Below are positions 58,825 through 64,000 of a stretch of 64,000 bases of DNA, piece by piece. Below the pieces are notes generated by a model. It did not search any database. It saw nothing but the letters and a program-made list of their open reading frames with translations, and had not been told where the DNA came from. Source of the stretch: Fontisphaera persica (lineage in GTDB: Bacteria; Verrucomicrobiota; Verrucomicrobiia; Limisphaerales; Fontisphaeraceae); contig NZ_CP116615.1 of NCBI RefSeq assembly GCF_024832785.1, positions 2,604,001 through 2,668,000 on the forward strand, read 5' to 3'. The translations under genes were made by a program, and so were the position numbers. The stretch's first letter is position 1, and each line of letters starts with the position of its first letter.

Positions 58825-59781
58825 ATGAAGTGGAATCGCCGCCAGTTTGTGCAATCCGCCGCGCTGGCCACCGCCGCGGTGGCCACGGGGACACGGGGCT
58901 GGGCCGCCGCCAAGCCGGCGGCCGCCAAAGTGACGTATGTGGATTGCCACACCCACATTTATGACCCTACCCGTCCTCAAGGCGTGCCGTGGCCGCCCCG
59001 CGAGGAGGGCCGTCTTTACCGGCCGGTGCTGCCGGCGCATTTGCGGAAGGTGTCGGCCAAACACCGCGTCACCGGCACGATTATCGTGGAGGCCAGCGAG
59101 TGGCTGGCAGACAATGACTGGGTGCTGGAGCAGGCGGCGAAGGACAAATTCATTCTGGGCGTGGTGGGCCGGCTGGCCCTGGAAGACCCGGAGTTTGAGC
59201 CGCAGTTGCGCCGTTTGAGCCGCAATCCGCTGTTTCGCGGCATCCGCGTGCGCGGCGGCGCCTCGCCCAAGGCCGCCGAAAAAACCGCCGAGCGCGCCCT
59301 GGGTTTGCTGGCGGATTTTAATTTGACGCTGGATTTCAACTGCCTGCCGACGCAATTGCCAGTGGCGGCCCAGGTGGCCAGGCAAAATCCGCGCCTGCGC
59401 ATCGTCATCAATCACCTGGCCAATGTGACGATTGACGGCAAGGCGCCGCCCGCAGCGTGGGTGGACGCGATGAAGGCGGTCGCGGAGCATGAGCGCGTTT
59501 TTCTGAAGGTGTCCGGGCTGGTGGAAGGGACGCGCCGGGATGATTTCCGCGCGCCGCGGGAGCTGGATTATTACCGGCCGGTGCTGGATGCGGCCACGGA
59601 GATTTTTGGGGTGAACCGGCTGATTTTCGGCAGCAATTATCCGGTGAGCGAATTGTTTGCGCCGTATGCGACGGTTATTGGTTTGATTGAGCAGTATTTC
59701 GGCGAAAAGGGGCCGCAAACGCTGCAACTGGTGGCCGCGGAGAATTCCCGCCGGGCCTACCTCTGGCAAGAGCGCAAGTAA
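58825..59781 (+). CDS. Exported amidohydrolase (2-pyrone-4,6-dicarboxylate lactonase-like)
   Basis: A 318-aa protein with a twin-arginine-type signal (NRRQFVQSAALATAAVATG). The TIM-barrel amidohydrolase_2 domain has VDCHTHIYDP at the start, TGTIIVEASEW, RIVINHLANV and the C-terminal RLIFGSNYPVSE that holds the Asp/Ser-Asn position of the family. Substrates in the family include lactones such as L-fucono- or rhamnono-lactone. An ATG at 58813 four codons upstream is possible. The IS insertion lies just before the gene. Confidence 0.85.
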   Translation: MKWNRRQFVQSAALATAAVATGTRGWAAAKPAAAKVTYVDCHTHIYDPTRPQGVPWPPREEGRLYRPVLPAHLRKVSAKHRVTGTIIVEASEWLADNDWVLEQAAKDKFILGVVGRLALEDPEFEPQLRRLSRNPLFRGIRVRGGASPKAAEKTAERALGLLADFNLTLDFNCLPTQLPVAAQVARQNPRLRIVINHLANVTIDGKAPPAAWVDAMKAVAEHERVFLKVSGLVEGTRRDDFRAPRELDYYRPVLDAATEIFGVNRLIFGSNYPVSELFAPYATVIGLIEQYFGEKGPQTLQLVAAENSRRAYLWQERK

Positions 59782-59798
59782 GCGGGGCGGGAAGCGGC

Positions 59799-60821
59799 TC
59801 AGGAAGGAGACTCCGGCGGCGGCGGGGCCGTGCTCTGGCGGACCAAGACTTCCGCCGGCAGGCGCAGGCTCTGGGCCGGCTCGCCTTTCAAGCACTGGTG
59901 CAACAAATCGAAAGCGGCTTTGCCCAGGCGCATCTTGGGCTGGCGCACGGTGGTCAGGGGCACGCGAAAATGTTCCGCGAGGAGGACGTTGCCAAAGCCC
60001 GCGATGGAAATATCCCGGGGAATTTGCCAGCCCTGGCGAAGGAGAAAGTGGGCCGCGCCAATAGCCACCAAATCATTCACTGCCATCAAGGCGGTGGGCC
60101 GCAGGGCTTCCTGGGCTAATTGGGCGGCGGCCTGTTCACCTTCTTCAATGGTGGCGCCCGCGTTGAAGATGAGGCGGTCATCCGGTTCGATACCCGCTTC
60201 GCGCAAGGCGGTGCGATAGCCTTCGAGCCGCTCGCGATTGCTGGGAGAAATTACCGGCCCGGCAAAATAGGCAATGCGCCGGTGGCCCAGTTCGAGGAGG
60301 TGGAGGGTGAGCTGGCGGCTGGCCTCGAAGTCAGCGGTTTCGACTGCCAGAAAGGACTCGCAAAAGGGCGCGCGATGGCCGAGGAGGACGGTTTTGACGT
60401 TGCGGCGCCGGAGCTCTTCGTAGATGGGCGCGGTGGGTTGCAGGCGGTACACCGGACTGAGGAACAAGCCATCCACGTGGCGCGAGAGCATGCGGCGGAG
60501 GGCATGTTCCTCGCGGGCAGGGTCATTGAGGGAGTGGGCGAGCAGCAAATCGTAGCCGTGGGCGTGGGCCTGCTCCTCCAACGCCAGCAGCACGCGGCCG
60601 AAGATGGGATTGGTGACGGTGGAAATCACCACGCCGAGCAGGCGGGTCTTGCGGCTGCGCAAGCCGCGCGCCATGGCGTTGGGCATGTAGCCCATTTCCT
60701 CCGCCAGGGCCCGGATGCGGGCCTTGGTGGCGGCTGAAACGTCCGGCGCATCGTGCATGACCTTGGAGACGGTCATCACCGTCACGCCCGCGCGCGCTGC
60801 TATGTCTTTCAAACGCACCAT
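59799..60821 (-). CDS. LacI family transcriptional regulator
   Basis: A 340-aa protein. The N-terminal helix-turn-helix is RLKDIAARAGVTVMTVSKVMH followed by the hinge helix PNAMARGLRSRKTRLLGVVIS. The periplasmic-binding-like ligand domain has LFLSPV, GHRRIAYFAGP, MAVNDLVAIGA and DISIAGFGN. Start at ATG 60821 (MVRLKDIAA). It probably represses sugar-use genes; targets are not evident here. It converges with the amidohydrolase gene. Confidence 0.92.
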   Translation of the reverse strand: MVRLKDIAARAGVTVMTVSKVMHDAPDVSAATKARIRALAEEMGYMPNAMARGLRSRKTRLLGVVISTVTNPIFGRVLLALEEQAHAHGYDLLLAHSLNDPAREEHALRRMLSRHVDGLFLSPVYRLQPTAPIYEELRRRNVKTVLLGHRAPFCESFLAVETADFEASRQLTLHLLELGHRRIAYFAGPVISPSNRERLEGYRTALREAGIEPDDRLIFNAGATIEEGEQAAAQLAQEALRPTALMAVNDLVAIGAAHFLLRQGWQIPRDISIAGFGNVLLAEHFRVPLTTVRQPKMRLGKAAFDLLHQCLKGEPAQSLRLPAEVLVRQSTAPPPPESPS

Positions 60822-60835
60822 GAGGACAGTGTAGC

Positions 60836-61720
60836 CTAAACGTGGGCGCCGCTCCAACCCAGTTTGCAGCGCAGGGTATTGAAAAAGTTGTCGCCGTGCA
60901 GGCGGACCAGCCGCACACTGCGCCGGCTGCGGGTAATCTCCACCGAGGCCCCGGCCGGCAGGGTCAGCGACGGCTCGCCATCCGCCGCCATCATCACCTG
61001 CGGCGTCACGCTGAGGGAGATGACCTTAATCACATCATGGAGGCTCAGGATGACCGAGCGATTGGAAAGGGTGTGGGGGCAAATCGGGGTCAGGGCGAAG
61101 GCCTGGGCTGCCGGATGCACAATGGCGCCACCGGCGGCCAGGGAATAGGCGGTGGAGCCGGTGGGCGAGCTGATGACCAGGCCGTCGCACCGGTAGCGGG
61201 TAAGCTCCTCGCCGTTGACGTACACTTCAAGCTCCACCAGCCGCGAGCCGCCGGCGCGGCTGATGACAAAATCATTTAACGCCCGGTAGGCGACGGGGCG
61301 GCCCTCGTGCAAGGCGGAGGCTTTGATGAGGGGGCGCACATCGAGGTCAAACTCACCGGCCAGCGTGCGCTCCAGGGCCTGCTCCAGTCCTTGTGAGGAA
61401 ACGGAAGTCAGGAAGCCCAGGCCGCCCAGGTTCACCCCGAGGATGGGAGTGGGCGCGCCGCCCATGTCCCGCGCCGCCCGCAACATGGTGCCGTCGCCGC
61501 CGAAGACCAGCAGCAAATCGCACGCATGGGCCAGTTCGGTGGGGGAAGCCAGGCAGTCGCCCTGCAGGCGCGCCACCCGCCGCGTGCCGGCCTCGGTAAG
61601 CACGTCGCAGCCGGCCCGCCGCAGCCAGCGCTCGGCCTTGTGCAAGGCCGCCCGGCAATTGGCCTTATCCGGGTTGGCCAGCAGTCCCACGCGTTGGATT
61701 TTGTGCGGATTGTTTTTCAA
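60836..61720 (-). CDS. nadK: NAD kinase
   Basis: A 294-aa ATP-NAD kinase making NADP. The signature GGDGTML (about residue 74-80), LGGLGFLTS, LNDFVISRAGGSRL and SSPTGSTAYSLAAGGAIVHP are diagnostic. The start codon is TTG at 61720, overlapping the end of the tlyA gene by 56 bases. No ATG in the right region would keep the N-terminal strand RVGLLANPDK, so TTG is accepted. It precedes the LacI gene by 14 bp in the same direction. Confidence 0.93.
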   Translation of the reverse strand: MKNNPHKIQRVGLLANPDKANCRAALHKAERWLRRAGCDVLTEAGTRRVARLQGDCLASPTELAHACDLLLVFGGDGTMLRAARDMGGAPTPILGVNLGGLGFLTSVSSQGLEQALERTLAGEFDLDVRPLIKASALHEGRPVAYRALNDFVISRAGGSRLVELEVYVNGEELTRYRCDGLVISSPTGSTAYSLAAGGAIVHPAAQAFALTPICPHTLSNRSVILSLHDVIKVISLSVTPQVMMAADGEPSLTLPAGASVEITRSRRSVRLVRLHGDNFFNTLRCKLGWSGAHV

Positions 61721-62462
61721 GCCAGACCCAAAACTCTTTATTTCCTGCCGGGCCGAGGATAGGGGATTCCGTCATGCCCCGCCAGCGCAAATTGCCCAGG
61801 GTAGGGACGAAGGCCTCCAATTCTCGCAGGACGCGCTCGTGAATGGCGGGGTCGCGGATGACCCCCTCCCCGCGGTCGGCCTCGGTTTTTCCGGCCTCGA
61901 ACTGCGGTTTGACCAGGGCCAGAATCAGGCCGCCTTCGCGCGCCAGCCGCACGGCGGCGGGCAGGATTTTTTGCAGGGAAATGAAGGAGCAGTCAATGAC
62001 CACCACCCCGGCGCCGGCAAAGTTCGGCTCCAAATCGGCGGGCTGCAAATAGCGGGCATTGGTGCGCTCCCGCACCACCACGCGGGGGTCCTGGCGCAAT
62101 TTCCACGCCAGTTGGCCGGTCCCCACGTCCACCGCATAGACGCGCGCCGCGCCGTGTTGCAGCAGGCAATCGGTGAAGCCGCCGGTGCTGGCGCCCAGGT
62201 CCACGGCCGTCCGGCCGGTGACGTCCACGCCAAAATGTCGCAGGGCGTGCTCCAGTTTAAGGCCGCCGCGGCTCACGTATTTCTCCGGCGCGGCCACTTC
62301 CACGGGGTCAGTTTCCCTCACTGGCTGGCTGGGTTTGGCGGCGACCTGCCCCGCGACTCGGACCTGGCCGGCCAGAATCAAACGCTGGGCCTTTTCGCGG
62401 CTGGGCGCCAGCCCGCGGGCCACCAGGGCCACGTCCAATCGCGATTTGCCTTTTTCTGCCAT
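61665..62462 (-). CDS. tlyA: TlyA-family rRNA methyltransferase
   Basis: A 265-aa protein. An N-terminal S4 RNA-binding domain (about 6-60, SRLDVALVARGLAPSREKAQRLILAGQV) is followed by an FtsJ-like SAM methyltransferase with VSRGGLKLEHAL, VDLGASTGGFTDCLLQHGA, VVIDCSFISLQKIL and LALVKPQFEAG. TlyA methylates 2'-O positions of 16S/23S rRNA. Start at ATG 62462. It is translationally overlapped by nadK. Confidence 0.92.
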   Translation of the reverse strand: MAEKGKSRLDVALVARGLAPSREKAQRLILAGQVRVAGQVAAKPSQPVRETDPVEVAAPEKYVSRGGLKLEHALRHFGVDVTGRTAVDLGASTGGFTDCLLQHGAARVYAVDVGTGQLAWKLRQDPRVVVRERTNARYLQPADLEPNFAGAGVVVIDCSFISLQKILPAAVRLAREGGLILALVKPQFEAGKTEADRGEGVIRDPAIHERVLRELEAFVPTLGNLRWRGMTESPILGPAGNKEFWVWLEKQSAQNPTRGTAGQPG

Positions 62463-62505
62463 GATATCACGCTGCTCAAGGCCGCGCCGAAGCTCCCTTC
62501 CCCCC

Positions 62506-64000
62506 TCATCGGGTGGGGCGGGCGGGCGGCAAGGGGGCACGGGCGCGTTCGAGGTCGCGCTCCACTTCCGGGGTTAGTTGCGCCCAGGAGAAAGGTTGAG
62601 CGGAGTTGGAGAGGATGGGGAGCTGGTTGAATTTTTCGCCCAGCGCGGCCAGGCGTTTCCAATGTTGCAGTGCGCGCTCCAGGGCGGCCACCGCCTGTTG
62701 TTGTTGCTCGGCGCTGCCCTTGGCCCGCGCCTGAGCCAGCGCGACACCGCCCTGGAGTTTCTCGGCAAAATACTGCGCGTAGGCCGCCCACGCTTCGATG
62801 TCATTCAGTTCACACTCCAGCGTGGGATTGGGCCGGGCGCGCTGGCGAATGACGGCGGCCAGGCGGGCCGATTCGGCCGCGTTGCGCTCCAATTCCTCTG
62901 CCAGGGAGAGCGGGCTGTGTTTGCCCGCTTCCACCACACCGCCGGCCTTCACAAAATCGGCGATGTTCACGTAGCGTTTGGTGTCGAGGACGGGATGGGT
63001 GATGAAGGAATCCACGTCGAAAAATTTGCGCGGGCCATTCTCCGTCCACGAGGAGAAGCCCTCGGTGTAGAGGTTGCCGTCCCACGTGCCGCGATGGAAG
63101 GAGGCAAAATGGAGTGGGACGCGGCTGGCGAGCTTCCAGGCGCGCAACAAATCGGGACCCAGGCCCGGGCCGAAACGCTCCTCGAGCAACCGCTCGAAAA
63201 CGGAGTCCGGCGTGGCGGGGTCATGCAACAAGCGGCCCCACACTGCATAAAAGAGCCATTGCCGTTCAAAGGCATAGCGCCAGGTTTTATGCGCTCCGGG
63301 AGCGGTGATATAATCGAGCGCCGGGATGTAGCATTCGGAGCCGAGGAGAGCGCCGCCGACGTGCGGGGCGCGCTGGCGGCTGAGGAAAGCGCGGACGAAG
63401 TCCGGCTCGCCCCAGCGCAAGATGAACATGTCTTCGTTGCGCATGGTCCAGACCACCTTGTGCCGGGTGGGCGGCGGATTCCAGTACGCGTCGGACAAGG
63501 GGCCGCCATGCACCATGAACAAATCGGGCGAGGAATGGGCATGGGACCAATTGTGCTTGAACTCCACATAGACCGGCGTGGGGATGTTGGCCGGCAGCCG
63601 TTCGATTTGGGCGCGGGTGCGCCGGTCATTTTCCGCGCTGGTGGTGCCGCCGGAGCCGGTGTTGGCCGAGAGCGGGGCGCGATAGATGAATTTGACGGGG
63701 CGCTGAACGGAGGCCATGGCCGCAAAAAAGGTGGGTTCCAGCCAGTCGCGGCGTTCGTCGGGGGTCATGCCGCCCATGCGTTCGCCCAAGGTGATGCCCA
63801 GCCCCGTTAATTCGGGGTACTCCTCCAGCACCTGGGCCACGACTTCGCGGGTGTAGCGGATGAGAAGGGGATTTTTGTCGCCGTCGCCGTAGTGGCTCCA
63901 GGTCTCGCTCCAGCGGGCCACGTGGTGGGCGCGGGCAAATTGGGGGGTGACAAAGATATTCCAGTTAATCAGATACGTTTCGATGCCCCGGGCCTGGGCG
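62506..64000 (-). CDS. Large protein, possibly a glycoside-hydrolase-like TIM barrel (partial, runs off right edge)
   Basis: The frame is open from the window edge to the stop at 62506 (498 codons); the N-terminus is missing. The visible start includes YLINWNIFVTPQFARAHHVA, then GLGITLGERMGG, followed by YVEFKHNWSHAHSSPD and VVWTMRNEDMFILRWGEPDF. Acidic residues following beta-strand-like stretches, Trp-rich loops and a C-terminal all-helical region (about the last 120 residues) suggest a family related to alpha-glucuronidase-like or other glycoside hydrolases. No certain family was recognised. It ends 43 bp upstream of the tlyA start. Confidence 0.5.
   Translation of the reverse strand, partial: AQARGIETYLINWNIFVTPQFARAHHVARWSETWSHYGDGDKNPLLIRYTREVVAQVLEEYPELTGLGITLGERMGGMTPDERRDWLEPTFFAAMASVQRPVKFIYRAPLSANTGSGGTTSAENDRRTRAQIERLPANIPTPVYVEFKHNWSHAHSSPDLFMVHGGPLSDAYWNPPPTRHKVVWTMRNEDMFILRWGEPDFVRAFLSRQRAPHVGGALLGSECYIPALDYITAPGAHKTWRYAFERQWLFYAVWGRLLHDPATPDSVFERLLEERFGPGLGPDLLRAWKLASRVPLHFASFHRGTWDGNLYTEGFSSWTENGPRKFFDVDSFITHPVLDTKRYVNIADFVKAGGVVEAGKHSPLSLAEELERNAAESARLAAVIRQRARPNPTLECELNDIEAWAAYAQYFAEKLQGGVALAQARAKGSAEQQQQAVAALERALQHWKRLAALGEKFNQLPILSNSAQPFSWAQLTPEVERDLERARAPLPPARPTR

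Noticed and set aside
1-64000. CRISPR arrays and rRNA or tRNA genes
   Set aside because: I looked for regularly spaced repeats and for cloverleaf or conserved rRNA sequence and saw none. A covariance search was not possible.

Overview
The window is GC-rich (roughly two thirds G+C in the genes) and reads like a chromosome segment of a Verrucomicrobiota bacterium, probably of the Pedosphaera/Limisphaera side of the phylum. Reasons: a strongly divergent FtsZ at the end of a long dcw cluster, a Tat-exported Gfo/Idh oxidoreductase, ThuA and DUF1080 sugar-metabolism proteins, an exosortase, pseudopilin genes, a squalene-hopene cyclase and dispersed CACGAAT-type repeats. The phylum call is inference from gene content; no rRNA or tRNA gene was seen.

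Layout. 1-5.5 kb: the 5' part of an exosortase gene, a Crp/Fnr regulator followed by an exported alpha/beta hydrolase, a Gfo/Idh oxidoreductase divergent from a ThuA protein, and a Cys-cluster protein. 5.6-7.7 kb: an AT-richer, probably acquired, DUF2075-type nuclease/ATPase gene broken by five one-base frameshifts. 7.7-15.6 kb: nadB, an ECF sigma/anti-sigma pair with a terminator, a Cys-rich repeat protein, a LOG-family protein, TatD, TcdA-like and hemB. 15.6-35.2 kb: a complete minus-strand dcw cluster in the order mraZ, hypothetical, rsmH, ftsL, ftsI, murE, murF, a 59-aa small ORF, mraY, murD, a LysM protein, ftsW, murG, murC, ddl, ftsQ, ftsA, ftsZ. It starts from a promoter overlapped by MraZ-type GTGGG repeats and contains internal hairpins. 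35.2-35.8 kb is an AT-rich gene-free region with DnaA-box-like sequences.

35.8-40 kb: queA, a cyclophilin, DUF1080, a radical SAM protein and DUF4416. 40-42 kb is an accessory patch with hairpin repeats, dispersed repeats, a phage portal remnant and a Phd/PIN toxin-antitoxin pair with a palindromic operator. 42-47.3 kb: a TIM-barrel isomerase and a type II secretion/pseudopilin operon (gspF-H-I-J-K). 47.4-54.4 kb: a compact KS, KS-like (no active-site Cys), ketoreductase and ACP operon, then a TPR protein and squalene-hopene cyclase; this is the best candidate for an uncharacterised pathway. 54.4-64 kb: a GYF/DUF4190/pilin-like fusion, a LuxR regulator, a ROK protein, a complete IS element with 13-bp target duplication, an exported amidohydrolase, a LacI regulator, nadK, tlyA and a truncated GH-like gene running off the right edge.

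Cell-wall synthesis and division genes form one coordinated block. Around it lie sugar-catabolism genes typical of polysaccharide degraders, lipid or polyketide genes, and a few mobile or defence remnants.
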